A DNA stretch of 64,000 nt from Cybelea sp963824595 (GTDB taxonomy: Bacteria; Vulcanimicrobiota; Vulcanimicrobiia; Vulcanimicrobiales; Vulcanimicrobiaceae), in contig CAWGPY010000002.1 in the NCBI GenBank assembly GCA_963824595.1, positions 372,001-436,000 on the forward strand, given 5' to 3'. Positions within the stretch are counted from its first letter, which is position 1. Each line of letters begins with the position of its first letter. Under the pieces are notes generated by a model. It saw only the letters and a program-made list of their open reading frames with translations. It ran no database searches and had not been told where the DNA came from. Both the position numbers and the translations under genes were made by a program. Shown here piece by piece: positions 25,148-33,654 of the stretch.

Positions 25148-26024
25148 GCTCGTCGAGCGTCCTGGGCCAGTCGTCCTTCAGCAGGCGCGACAGGCCGCGA
25201 TCCGCCAACAGCCGGCCCCCGGTCTGACAGCGCGCGCAGTAGTTGGTTTCGTTGTCGGCATAGCGAATGCGCTGAACCGGCTCGCCGCAGCGCGGGCACG
25301 GCTTTCCGTAGCGGCCGTGCACCGCCATCCCCTCGCGAAACGCGGTGACCCGTTCGGGAAACGCGTCGCGCGCAGCGACCTCCAAGCGATCTATCCAAGC
25401 CCGGAGCGTCTCGCGGGTGGCGTCGAAAAGCCGCTGCCACTCGTCGTCGTTCAGCTTGCGCGTGAGCGTCACCGGCGACAGGCGCGCGGCGTGCAGGATC
25501 TCGTCGGAGTAGGCGTTGCCGATGCCGCCGAGGATGCGAGGGTCCGTCAGGGCGCGCTTCAACGTCCGGTTCTCGGCGGTGAGCGCGTGTCGGAACTCGT
25601 CGAAGCTGCTTTCGAACACGTCGATCCCGCCGGGATCGAGCGCGGCCAACGCCTCCTCGCCGCGCACGACGTGAATCGAGGCCCGGCGCTTCGTTCCGGC
25701 CTCGGTCAGCGTCAGCGTTCCGTGCGGGAACTCGAAGGCGGCGAGGCTCGTGCGCGACGGCGCGGGGGCGCGCCCGTCGTGCCAGTGCAGGCGTCCCGCG
25801 ATCATCAGATGCAGAACGATCCAATCCTCGCCGTCCAACCCGATGGCGATGCGCTTGCCGATCCGGCGCAGCTCGCGCACGGTGCGTCCCTGCGCCTCGG
25901 CGATCGGCGGCTGCGCCGTACGCAGCACGAACGGCTTGGCGATCGCGATGCGATCGACCGCGCGGCCCTCGATGCGCTCGCGGAGCGCCACGATATAGGC
26001 CGCGACGTCGGGCAGCTCCGGCAC
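25128..26024 (-). CDS. mutM: Formamidopyrimidine-DNA glycosylase (Fpg/Nei family)
   Basis: A 298-residue protein starting PELPDV, the catalytic P1-E2 N-terminus (the common form is PELPEV). It has the beta-lysine region RIGKRIAIG, the helix-two-turn-helix with GGIGNAYSDEILH, and a C-terminal zinc finger, CPRCGEPVQRIRYADN then YCARCQTGG. The family removes oxidised purines such as 8-oxoG by beta/delta elimination. It is followed 1 nt later by a DUF1801 gene at 26026 on the same strand. Confidence 0.92.
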   Translation of the reverse strand: MPELPDVAAYIVALRERIEGRAVDRIAIAKPFVLRTAQPPIAEAQGRTVRELRRIGKRIAIGLDGEDWIVLHLMIAGRLHWHDGRAPAPSRTSLAAFEFPHGTLTLTEAGTKRRASIHVVRGEEALAALDPGGIDVFESSFDEFRHALTAENRTLKRALTDPRILGGIGNAYSDEILHAARLSPVTLTRKLNDDEWQRLFDATRETLRAWIDRLEVAARDAFPERVTAFREGMAVHGRYGKPCPRCGEPVQRIRYADNETNYCARCQTGGRLLADRGLSRLLKDDWPRTLDELSERLR

Positions 26025-26025
26025 G

Positions 26026-26475
26026 CTAGCGCCGCGGGCGGCGGTTTGTCGAAACGGCGCGGATCACGGTCTGCGGCTCGCGCTCGGCGGCGAACGGCTT
26101 GCCGGCGTCTTCGAGCGCCGCGCGAACGAGCGCGCGGACCGGGCGCGCGTTCAGCGTCGCGTCGTCTTCGATGCGGATGTAGCGCACCAGGTTGCCGCCG
26201 CCGAGCAGCAGGCCCTCGGGATCCGGCACGTGCACGCCGCGCAGGAAGCAGAGGCTGACCTTGCGCGGATAGATCGCGATCGAGAAGATCGCGTCGGACG
26301 GACGCTCCGTCGGGCTGAAGCCGACGACGAGCGCGTAGGCGTTGTCGTAGACCATCTCGACCGCGCCGGGCAGCCGTTCGCGCACGGTCGCCAGCGCGCC
26401 GCGGGCGCGTGCCGCGATCTCCGGCGAAAACCGCGCGATGAACGCCTCGAGCTGCTCTTCGGGCGGCTTAGGCAC
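26026..26475 (-). CDS. Second DUF1801-fold protein
   Basis: A 149-residue protein with LEAFIARFSPEIAARARGALATVRERLP, then VYDNAYALVVGFSPTER and FSIAIYPRKVSLCFLRG, a pattern shared with the DUF1801 family but longer than the usual 110-130 residues. Its start overlaps the OsmC gene by 8 nt and its stop lies 2 nt before the glycosylase start, so the three genes look like one operon, OsmC to DUF1801 to Fpg, suited to oxidative damage defence. Confidence 0.75.
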   Translation of the reverse strand: MPKPPEEQLEAFIARFSPEIAARARGALATVRERLPGAVEMVYDNAYALVVGFSPTERPSDAIFSIAIYPRKVSLCFLRGVHVPDPEGLLLGGGNLVRYIRIEDDATLNARPVRALVRAALEDAGKPFAAEREPQTVIRAVSTNRRPRR

Positions 26476-26947
26476 GCACGATCTCGGGCGTCACGGTCAC
26501 GGGAAAGTTGACCGATCGAGCGATGAAGCAGACCCGGTGCGCCTCTTCGTGCAGAGCGCGCGCGCGATCCGCGTCGCCGGATGCGATCGTCACGGTGGGG
26601 CGCAGGTCAACGCGAGCGAACTGCCCCGACCCGTCGGGATTCTCTTCCATTTCGCCGGTCGCGTCGTCGCTGTAGGCGACGACCACGATGCCGTTGATCG
26701 CGCAGAGATGCAGATACCACAGCAGGTGGCACGACGAAAGGCTGGCTACGAGCAGCTCCTCGGGGTTGTAGCGCGATGCGTCGCCGCGGAACGCGGGATC
26801 GCTCGAGGCCGCGATCTCCGCCTTGCCGCCCGCGCCGATCGCGTGGTTGCGCGAGTAGCTGCGATAGTTCGCGGTGCCGTCGCGGCCGCCGGTCGACCAG
26901 CGCACGGAAGCGGAGTACGCGTGCTTCTTACGAGGCGCGATCTTCAC
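26468..26947 (-). CDS. OsmC/Ohr-family peroxidase-like protein
   Basis: A 159-residue protein with the two conserved cysteines of the family, in LVASLSSCHLLWYL and EEAHRVCFIARSVNFPV. OsmC/Ohr proteins reduce organic hydroperoxides through these cysteines. The first of them is part of the typical motif PEELLVASLSSCH. It heads a minus-strand operon with the DUF1801 and Fpg genes. The divergent aquaporin gene begins 130 bp away. Confidence 0.88.
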   Translation of the reverse strand: MKIAPRKKHAYSASVRWSTGGRDGTANYRSYSRNHAIGAGGKAEIAASSDPAFRGDASRYNPEELLVASLSSCHLLWYLHLCAINGIVVVAYSDDATGEMEENPDGSGQFARVDLRPTVTIASGDADRARALHEEAHRVCFIARSVNFPVTVTPEIVRA

Positions 26948-27077
26948 GGTTCCTCATCATATCATGGCTTGGCGCCCGGCTCTGACCGAACGGCTCATCA
27001 AGCTCCGTAAGGCGTTACTAAAGGCGAGCAACGAAGCGAGCGCAGGACCGCCCTTCCGGCAGGGGCAACTAGCAGCC

Positions 27078-27806
27078 ATGGCACTCTCAAGACGCGTTTC
27101 TGCCGAGTTCCTCGGTACGTTCTGGCTCGTTTTTGGCGGCTGCGGAAGCGCCGTGATCGCCGCGGGCTTCCCGCAGCTCGGCATCGGGTTCGCCGGCGTT
27201 GCGCTGGCCTTCGGTTTGACCCTGCTCACCATGGCATACACGATCGGCCCCATTTCGGGATGTCACATCAACCCGGCGGTGACGCTGGGGCTTTGCCTCG
27301 CGAAGCGCTTTCCGGGGAAGGACGTGTTGCCGTACTGGATCGCCCAGGTTCTGGGCGCGATCGCGGCCGCGGCCGTTCTCTACGTGATCGCGAGCGGAAA
27401 GCCCGGCTTCACGGTGGGGCAGTTCGCCAGCAACGGTTACGGCGCGCTCTCGCCCGGCGGGTACGGCATGGGCGCGGCGATCATCGTCGAGCTCGTCTGT
27501 ACGTTCGCGTTCCTCATGGTGATCCTGGGCGCGACCGACCGGCGCGCGCCGGTGGGGTTTGCGGGTTTGGCGATCGGTCTCGTCCTTACGCTCATCCATT
27601 TGATCAGCATTCCGATCGACAACACGTCGGTAAATCCGGCGCGCAGCATCGGTCCCGCGCTCTTCGCGGGTTCGGCAGAGCTCGCCCAACTCTGGGTGTT
27701 CTTGGTGATGCCGCTCATCGGCGCGGCCGTGGCGGGATTGGTCTATCCGCTGCTGTTCGGCGCGGAGACGAGTGAGGAGCCGATCATCGGCAAAGCCGCC
27801 CGCTAG
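27078..27806 (+). CDS. aqpZ: Aquaporin Z-like water channel
   Basis: A 242-residue protein starting at ATG 27078 (MALSRRVSAEFLGTFWLVFGGCG). It has six membrane helices and both NPA loops, SGCHINPAVTLG and NTSVNPARSIGPA. The length and helix pattern fit the AqpZ branch rather than the glycerol facilitators, where the second loop is followed by a longer insertion. It passes water across the cytoplasmic membrane. The GTG at 27772 could start the CPBP gene within its end, but the later ATG is preferred. Confidence 0.93.
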   Translation: MALSRRVSAEFLGTFWLVFGGCGSAVIAAGFPQLGIGFAGVALAFGLTLLTMAYTIGPISGCHINPAVTLGLCLAKRFPGKDVLPYWIAQVLGAIAAAAVLYVIASGKPGFTVGQFASNGYGALSPGGYGMGAAIIVELVCTFAFLMVILGATDRRAPVGFAGLAIGLVLTLIHLISIPIDNTSVNPARSIGPALFAGSAELAQLWVFLVMPLIGAAVAGLVYPLLFGAETSEEPIIGKAAR

Positions 27807-27825
27807 CGGTTCGGGGCCGTCGCGA

Positions 27826-28677
27826 ATGCGGCGCGTCCTCGCCTTTCCGCTGACGCGGCTGCTGCTGATCGTCGCGATCTTCGCTGCGGCGGTCACGGTG
27901 CTGTCGTTGCTGCATCCGCCCAAAGGCGTGCGCGTCGAGATCGCGGTGAACTGGGCGCTCGCCGCGGTTCTGGCCGCAGCCGCCATTCTGATCGAGCGCG
28001 TTACCGTACGCAAGACGCCGGCGGCGATCGGCCTGGATCCGCGCGACGCGGCGCGCGGTTTGATCCTGGGCGCCGTGCTCGGTACGGCGCTGTTCTCCGC
28101 GGTCGTGCTCGAGCTCGCGCTGGGCGGCTTCTATCGCATCGCGTCGGTGCACGTGACGGCGGATCTCGCGCTGGCCGCGCTGTTGCTCTTCCCCGCGGCC
28201 GCCACCGAGGAGCTGCTGTTTCGCGGCGTTCTGTTCCGGCTGGTCGAGGAGTGGACGGGCACCTGGATCGCGCTGGCGGTTTCCGCCCTGCTCTTCGGCG
28301 GCGCGCACTTTGCAAATCCGGGCGCGACGCCGAGCTCGTCGATCGCGATCGCGCTCGAAGCCGGCATTTTGCTGGGCGCGGCTTACGTCGTGACGCGCAA
28401 CCTCTGGTTTCCGATCGGGCTGCACTTCGCGTGGAACTTTTTCGAAGGGCCGGTCTTCGGAACGCAGATCTCGGGACGCTCGTTTCTCACCGACGCCGTC
28501 GTCGCGCACGTGACCGGCCCGAAACTACTCACGGGCGGCTCGTTCGGACCCGAGGCCGGCCTGTTTGCGATCGTGACGTGCCTCGTCGTCGCCGTCGCGC
28601 TGCTCGCGGTCGCGGCGCGGCGCGGGCGGTTCGTGGCTCCGTTCTGGCGGCGCGCCGGCTCTCGATCCCTTTCGTAG
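27826..28677 (+). CDS. CPBP-family intramembrane metalloprotease (Abi-type)
   Basis: A 283-residue membrane protein with about eight helices and the CPBP motifs EELLFRGVLFR (EExxxR) and FGGAHFANPG plus GLHFAWNFFEG (the HxxxN/D site). These His and Glu residues line the glutamic-type/metal site of the family (CAAX-processing-like, ABI). The ATG at 27826 is favoured; a GTG at 27772 would overlap aqpZ. A second member lies at 34861-35733. Confidence 0.85.
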   Translation: MRRVLAFPLTRLLLIVAIFAAAVTVLSLLHPPKGVRVEIAVNWALAAVLAAAAILIERVTVRKTPAAIGLDPRDAARGLILGAVLGTALFSAVVLELALGGFYRIASVHVTADLALAALLLFPAAATEELLFRGVLFRLVEEWTGTWIALAVSALLFGGAHFANPGATPSSSIAIALEAGILLGAAYVVTRNLWFPIGLHFAWNFFEGPVFGTQISGRSFLTDAVVAHVTGPKLLTGGSFGPEAGLFAIVTCLVVAVALLAVAARRGRFVAPFWRRAGSRSLS

Positions 28678-28715
28678 CGCCAGGTGCTAAGCGGCCGACT
28701 GCTAAAGTCCCAGCC

Positions 28716-29684
28716 ATGAAAACGTCAGTCCTTTCAGCGGTCATTTTAGCGCTCTCGTTGGCCGCGTGCTCGAGCGGTGCGAACGCGGTGCCCGCGTCCT
28801 CCTCGCCATCCGCCCAGACGGCGCGGCCCGACGCCGGCGTCCAAATCTTCACGGCGAATCGCAACACGGCGGCCGTGCTCGCATTCAAGACCGGCTCGTC
28901 GGGCAACGTCAAACCGGCGGTGTCGATCTCCGGATCGAATACGACGCTCGAGGACCCCGATGCGCTCGCCATGGACGCGCACGGCAACGTGTACGTCGCG
29001 AACGACGGCGCGACCGAGGTCGCGGTCTTCGGCCCGAGCGCAAAAGGAAATGTCAAACCCAAGCGCATCATCGGCGGGTCGAATTCGAAACTCGGCCCCA
29101 CCGAAGGCCTGATGGTCGATTCCAACGATCAGCTCTGGGCGAGCAGCTACAGCAACGAGACGATCACGGAGTATCGCGCGGGTGCCCGCGGCAACGCGAA
29201 GCCGAAGCGGACGATTCACGGGAGCCACACGATGCTCCAGTCGCCGGTCGGCATGGCGATGGATTCGGGCGGCCGCGTTTACGTCGCCAACATTTCAAAC
29301 TCGTCGATCGTCGCGTTTGCAGCCGGTGCGAAGGGCAACGCCACCCCGGTGGTCACGATCGCGGGAGGCAACACGCATCTCTCGCGGCCGTTCGCGCTCG
29401 CGTTCGATACCAACGGGCGCCTGCTCGTGGCCGACGAGTCGTCGGGGATCCTCGTCTTCGCGGCCGGAGCTAACGGCAACGCCGCGCCGACGCAGGTCAT
29501 CACGAGCGTCATTTACCCCGCCGGGGTGATCGCAGACTCGCAAAATCATATCTGGGCCGCGGAGTTCGGCGGCAATGCCATCGACGAGTTCGCCAGCAAC
29601 GCCAACGGAAACGCGACGCCCCTCAAGCAGTTCGCCGGATCGAAGACGACGCTCGACGCGCCGTGCTATCTGGCGTTGCATTAG
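28716..29684 (+). CDS. NHL-type beta-propeller lipoprotein
   Basis: A 322-residue lipoprotein with lipobox LAAC at about residue 18. After a low-complexity linker it has repeated strands of the form G.VYVAN...N.I..F, separated by GNAKPKR and GNATPVV turns, such as DAHGNVYVANDGATEVAVF and DSGGRVYVANISNSSIVAF. This indicates a beta-propeller, probably surface or periplasmic. Function is unknown. A related lipoprotein is at 33655-34794. Confidence 0.8.
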   Translation: MKTSVLSAVILALSLAACSSGANAVPASSSPSAQTARPDAGVQIFTANRNTAAVLAFKTGSSGNVKPAVSISGSNTTLEDPDALAMDAHGNVYVANDGATEVAVFGPSAKGNVKPKRIIGGSNSKLGPTEGLMVDSNDQLWASSYSNETITEYRAGARGNAKPKRTIHGSHTMLQSPVGMAMDSGGRVYVANISNSSIVAFAAGAKGNATPVVTIAGGNTHLSRPFALAFDTNGRLLVADESSGILVFAAGANGNAAPTQVITSVIYPAGVIADSQNHIWAAEFGGNAIDEFASNANGNATPLKQFAGSKTTLDAPCYLALH

Positions 29685-29704
29685 TCCAACATTTGGAGGA
29701 AGCC

Positions 29705-30256
29705 ATGTTGAAACATACGATCCTTGCGGGAGCGGTTGCTCTCGCTCTCACTCTGACCCCGGGCGCCGTCCGGGCGCAGCAACCGAGCGCATCGGATGCG
29801 GCCTACATTGCCAAGGTCATGACGGCCGCGCCGGCCGCCGTGGTGCAGGGCGCGACCATCGTCGACATGTCCGGCGGTACGATGCGCACGATCCAGTCGG
29901 GAACCAACGGGTTCACGTGCCTGCTCCTCGACCCGACCGATCCGATGTGCGCGGACAAGAACGCCATCGCGTGGATGCAAGCGCTGATGAAGCACGCCAC
30001 GCCGCCCGATGCCATCGGCTTCGTCTACATGCTCGGAGGCGACAACGGCGCCAGCAACAGCGACCCCATGGCACGGTCGGCCACCCCCGACAATCATTGG
30101 GTGAAGACGGGCCCGCACGTCATGATCGTCGGACCTTCGGTGAAGACGATGGGCTATCCGATGACGATGGATGCCGATCCCACCAAGCCCTACGTCATGT
30201 GGCCCGACACGCCGTACGCCCACCTCATGATCCCGGTCAGCGGCGTTCAGCAGTGA
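29705..30256 (+). CDS. Secreted hypothetical protein
   Basis: A 183-residue protein from the ATG at 29705, preceded by TTTGGAGGAAG, so expression should be good. It has a signal peptide (ends AVRAQQ) and a small domain with SDAAYIAKVMTAAPAAVV, TNGFTCLLLDP and a repeated HxxP/M-rich end (GPHVMIVGP, PYVMWPDTPYAHLMIPV). The Met/His content suggests a metal-linked or structural role, but this is a guess. It overlaps the convergent sixA gene by 10 nt. Confidence 0.65.
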   Translation: MLKHTILAGAVALALTLTPGAVRAQQPSASDAAYIAKVMTAAPAAVVQGATIVDMSGGTMRTIQSGTNGFTCLLLDPTDPMCADKNAIAWMQALMKHATPPDAIGFVYMLGGDNGASNSDPMARSATPDNHWVKTGPHVMIVGPSVKTMGYPMTMDADPTKPYVMWPDTPYAHLMIPVSGVQQ

Positions 30257-30735
30257 CGGCCTAGCGCGACCAGCACCTTCGCCGGGATCAGAAAGGTCAG
30301 CGTTCCCGTCGAAGCCGGATCCGGCAGATCGACGCACGCGAGCGCGGCTTTCTTCAGCTCGATGCTCGCGTCGCCGATCGCGCTGCCGATCGTCGCGCTC
30401 ATCGAGGGCTCGTGACCGACGAGCGCGACCGTCACGCCGTCGTGGTCCGCCAAAACTTCTTGCAAGCGCCGGCGATTGAATCCGAGGCCCAGCCGCTCGT
30501 CAACGACGGGGCCCCCGCGCAGCCGCAGGCGATCGGCCACGATCTCGGCCGTCTGCTTTGCGCGCAGCAGCGGGCTGGTGACGATCCGCTCGATGCCCAG
30601 CGAGAGCTCGGCGATTGCCGCCGCCTCGCGTTCCATCCGCGAGCGTCCCTCGCCGGTGAGCGGGCGGTCGAAGTCGCTGCCGCGCCACTCGTCGGACTCG
30701 ACCGCGATCCCGTGGCGTAAGAAGAAGCATCGCAT
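30247..30735 (-). CDS. sixA: SixA-type phosphohistidine phosphatase
   Basis: A 162-residue histidine-phosphatase family protein with the RHG motif at the N-terminus (MRCFFLRHGIAVE), the second conserved Arg in SPLLRAKQTAEIV, and the C-terminal His in VALVGHEPSMSATIG. SixA removes phosphate from histidine residues of phosphotransfer proteins, which in E. coli dampens ArcB or PTS-Ntr signalling. No phosphotransfer partner is close by. Confidence 0.85.
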   Translation of the reverse strand: MRCFFLRHGIAVESDEWRGSDFDRPLTGEGRSRMEREAAAIAELSLGIERIVTSPLLRAKQTAEIVADRLRLRGGPVVDERLGLGFNRRRLQEVLADHDGVTVALVGHEPSMSATIGSAIGDASIELKKAALACVDLPDPASTGTLTFLIPAKVLVALGRHC

Positions 30736-30795
30736 CGCGCTCCACTACGGCGCCGGAAAGGCATGCACCCTCGGCCGCATTGAACCACGCCGCCC

Positions 30796-31965
30796 ATGGG
30801 CAAGACGTGGCAGACCCGGCTGATCCACCCCGACGCACGCGCGCCCGAAGGGTACAGTTCGCTCGCGACGCCCGTCTATCGCGGCTCGACGACGCTCTTC
30901 GCATCGGCATCGGCCGTGACCGACGAGTGGGATCAGGAGCGCGTGGGGTACACGTACGGTCTCTACGGCACGCCGACCGCGCTGGAGCTGGCGTCGCGCA
31001 TCTGCGAGCTCGAGGGCGGCCGCCACACGATCGTGACGCCCGGCGGACAGGCCGCCATATCGCTGATCGACTTCGCGCTGCTGCGCGCGGGCGACCACGT
31101 GTTGCTGCCGCGCAGCGTCTACCGGCCTAACCGCCAGCTCACGTCGTCGCTGCTCGCCAAGTTCGGCGTCGAAGCCACGTTCTACGATCCCCTGCTGGGC
31201 GCCGGCATCGCCGCGCTGATGCGCGAGAACACGCGTCTGGTCTGGACCGAGAGCCCCGGCTCGGTGACGATGGAGGTGCAGGACGTGCCCGCCATCGCCG
31301 CGGCGGCGCACGCTCGCGGTGCGAGCGTCGTCCTCGATAACACCTGGTCGGCCGGCGTGCTGTTCGACGCCTTCGCGCACGGCGTTGACGTGACGATGCA
31401 GGCGCTCACGAAGTACGTCGGCGGCCACAGCGACCTGCTGCTGGGAACCATCACCGTTCGCGACGACGCGCTCTACCGGCGCCTCGGGGCCGCGCGGCAA
31501 GTGATCGGCTGCGCCGTTTCGCCCGACGAATGCAGCCTCGCGCTGCGCGGCCTGCAGACGCTGGCCGTTCGGCTCGGCGCGATCGAGGCGTCGGCGCTCG
31601 AGATCGCGCGCCGGCTGGCGGCGCGCCCCGAGGTCGAGCGCGTGCTGCACCCGGCGCTGCCGTCGTGTCCGGGGCACGAGTTTTGGACGCGCGACTTTGC
31701 GGGTTCGTCCGGCGTGTTCTCGATCGTGCTCGCGCCGGGCCCGTCGCGCGAGCAGGTGTTCGCCTTCGTCGACGCCCTGCGGCTGTTCGAAGTGGGCTAT
31801 AGCTGGGCGGGCACGACGAGCCTCGCCGTCGCCTATACGATCGCGCCGGCTCCCGACCGCCCGCGCTACGACCACCGCCTGGTGCGATTGAGCATCGGCC
31901 TCGAATCCACGAGCGATCTGATCGGGGATCTGGAGGCCGCGCTGCCGGCGCTGTGCGCGAGTTGA
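30796..31965 (+). CDS. metC: Cystathionine beta-lyase (MetC-like PLP enzyme)
   Basis: A 389-residue PLP enzyme of the Cys/Met metabolism family: YGLYGTPTALELASRI, VVLDNTWSAGVLFDAFAHG and the PLP lysine in ALTKYVGGHSDLLLG, followed by SYSWAGTTSL-like and RLSIGLES motifs. The W in DNTWSAG and the opening TWQTRLIHPDARA point to the MetC branch rather than gamma-synthase. It cleaves cystathionine to homocysteine. It follows the divergent sixA by 60 bp and overlaps the next frame slightly. Confidence 0.88.
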   Translation: MGKTWQTRLIHPDARAPEGYSSLATPVYRGSTTLFASASAVTDEWDQERVGYTYGLYGTPTALELASRICELEGGRHTIVTPGGQAAISLIDFALLRAGDHVLLPRSVYRPNRQLTSSLLAKFGVEATFYDPLLGAGIAALMRENTRLVWTESPGSVTMEVQDVPAIAAAAHARGASVVLDNTWSAGVLFDAFAHGVDVTMQALTKYVGGHSDLLLGTITVRDDALYRRLGAARQVIGCAVSPDECSLALRGLQTLAVRLGAIEASALEIARRLAARPEVERVLHPALPSCPGHEFWTRDFAGSSGVFSIVLAPGPSREQVFAFVDALRLFEVGYSWAGTTSLAVAYTIAPAPDRPRYDHRLVRLSIGLESTSDLIGDLEAALPALCAS

Positions 31966-31979
31966 AAAAGGAGCCGGGA

Positions 31980-32447
31980 GTGAAGCGACGATTCAGCGGC
32001 GTCCTGCAGGGCAGCCCCGACTCGTCGGCCACCTACGTGCTGGTGCCGGCGGCGGTGATGAAGACGTTCGGCGGTCGCGTTCGCGTGCCGGTTCGGATGA
32101 CGATCAACGGCGTCGAGCACCGCACGACCATCTGCAGCATGGGAATGGGCCCGATGCTGGGCGTTCCCGCCGCGGTTCGCAGCGCGGCCGGGGTGGAACG
32201 CGGACGCCGCATCGCGGTGGAACTCGACGTTGACGCGGACGAGCGGACCGTCGAGGTGCCGCGCGACCTCGCACGCGCGCTCAAGGCCGCCGAACGCCGC
32301 ACGTTCGACGGCATGGCGTACTCGCATCGAAAGGAGTACGTGCTGTGGGTGGAGGACGCGAAACGCCCCGAGACGCGGGCGCGCCGGATCGAGCAGGTGC
32401 GCGCGAAGCTCGCCGAACGCGAGCAAGCGCGCCCAAAGCCCCGCTAG
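31980..32447 (+). CDS. YdeI/DUF1905-type protein
   Basis: A 155-residue protein from GTG 31980, preceded by AAAAGGAGCCGGGA. It begins VKRRFSGVLQGSPDSSATYVLVPAAVMKTFGG, which is the DUF1905 start, has GMGPMLGVPAAVRSAAG in the middle, and ends with the YdeI-like helix (RTFDGMAYSHRKEYVLWVEDAKRPETRARRIEQV). Such proteins have been linked to resistance against some peptides and bacteriocins, without a known mechanism. A hairpin follows at 32437. Confidence 0.85.
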   Translation: MKRRFSGVLQGSPDSSATYVLVPAAVMKTFGGRVRVPVRMTINGVEHRTTICSMGMGPMLGVPAAVRSAAGVERGRRIAVELDVDADERTVEVPRDLARALKAAERRTFDGMAYSHRKEYVLWVEDAKRPETRARRIEQVRAKLAEREQARPKPR

Positions 32448-32460
32448 GATGAGCGGGGCT
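32437..32460 (+). terminator. GC hairpin at the end of the YdeI-like gene
   Basis: A perfect 9-bp inverted repeat, AGCCCCGCT (32437-32445) and AGCGGGGCT (32452-32460), around the loop AGGATG, spans the stop codon. No T-run follows on either strand, so it may be a Rho-assisted end or a stabilising stem rather than an intrinsic terminator. Confidence 0.4.
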
Positions 32461-32521
32461 GGCCGGCAGTTGTGCGGCACCGTTGCGGCGAACGAGAGAC
32501 CGCTCGGAGGTATCAAAAAAC

Positions 32522-33232
32522 GTGAGGAAACTCGGATTATTCGCGGCGATCGTCTTTGCGTTGACCGCAGCGGCGGCGCCCGCGGCAAACGCCCCGGCCC
32601 GCCATCTGGTCTACGAGTTCGGCTACAACACGCCCGTTGCCGGCAGTGGTAACGGCACCGGCACGACCACCATCGACATCATGGGGTTGGCCCCCGACGG
32701 CGGCGTGACGATCAGCGGCACCGATTCCTGGTGGAACACGGCGCGTCCCCGCGCAACGAATACGTGCGAGCTGTACGCGTCGGGAGCCGTTTCGTGTTTG
32801 GCGCGTCCCTACGCGCTCTCGCCGATTCAACTCACGCTCTTCCCGCTGTTGGCGCACGGCTTCTTCAAGGCCCTCGCGTCGAACCCGAAGGCCAGCTTTA
32901 CCCAGAACTACAACGTGAAGGCCGCCATTCTGCCCGGCGCGTCCGGATATGCCGGAAACCTCTACACCTGGAAGTGCACGTACGCGTTCCACGGGCAGGG
33001 CCCGGTCAAGGGCGCGGCGCCGCTCGAGCTCGTTCTGTCGAGCGGGACGCTGACGCAGCAGGGCGGACGCTACTGGTCGGCCACCTCGAAGCAGCGCATC
33101 GTCTACGATCCCGTCGCGAAAGTTCCGGCCATCGTGCGAGACACGCGCACCCACCTGCCGCAGCACAACGTGAACAACAACGACGTGGTGGAGGTGAAGC
33201 TCGTCAAGGATTCGCAAGCGGCCCACCATTAG
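32522..33232 (+). CDS. Secreted hypothetical protein
   Basis: A 236-residue protein from GTG 32522 with GGAGG about 11 nt upstream. A signal peptide (about 1-25, ends AANA) precedes a beta-rich domain with YEFGYNTPVAGSGNGTGTTTIDIMG and later GGRYWSATSKQRIVYDPVAKVPAIV. Two cysteines (YASGAVSCLARP, YTWKCTYAF) may pair. It probably belongs to a lineage-specific exported family. No function is assigned. Confidence 0.6.
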   Translation: MRKLGLFAAIVFALTAAAAPAANAPARHLVYEFGYNTPVAGSGNGTGTTTIDIMGLAPDGGVTISGTDSWWNTARPRATNTCELYASGAVSCLARPYALSPIQLTLFPLLAHGFFKALASNPKASFTQNYNVKAAILPGASGYAGNLYTWKCTYAFHGQGPVKGAAPLELVLSSGTLTQQGGRYWSATSKQRIVYDPVAKVPAIVRDTRTHLPQHNVNNNDVVEVKLVKDSQAAHH

Positions 33233-33309
33233 GCGGCCGCCGATTTCAGGCTTTCTTCACAAGTCGGGCGTACCATCGCCGGCATGCCACCGACGGGAGT
33301 CTGAAGCAC

Positions 33310-33588
33310 ATGGCTGAATCGCAAGCGCCGCTGAGCCGCGGCGGGTTCGTTCGAAGTTTCGTCATCCTCCCCGCCCTTGCGGCACTTATCGCGGCGCCGG
33401 CTATTGCCGACGCGTCGAAGGCGCCGCAGGCCTCCATGCATTATCAAAACACGCCGAACGGCGACATGCACTGCGCGCTATGTAAGTTTTACATCCCGGC
33501 TCAGGATGCAAAATCGGACGGCAGCTGCCAGATCGTCGATGGATCGATCTCCCCCAACGGCTACTGCATGGCGTACGCCGCCAAGTAA
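33310..33588 (+). CDS. High-potential iron-sulfur (HiPIP-like) protein
   Basis: A 92-residue precursor. The mature part carries four cysteines spaced C-x2-C-x14-C-x12-C (HCALCKFYIPAQDA, then GSCQIVDG and NGYCMAYAAK), which is the HiPIP pattern for one [4Fe-4S] cluster, ending with the usual aromatic residue after the last Cys. The leader SRGGFVRSFVILPALAALIA looks like a Tat signal in which the second Arg of the twin pair is Gly. HiPIPs carry electrons in the periplasm. They are typical of photosynthetic and some respiratory proteobacteria, so it is notable here. Confidence 0.8.
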   Translation: MAESQAPLSRGGFVRSFVILPALAALIAAPAIADASKAPQASMHYQNTPNGDMHCALCKFYIPAQDAKSDGSCQIVDGSISPNGYCMAYAAK

Positions 33589-33654
33589 TCTTCGCGCCCG
33601 CGCCGTTCAGTAGCGCTCCACAATTTCTCAACGTCACTTTGAGGTTTATTCAAC

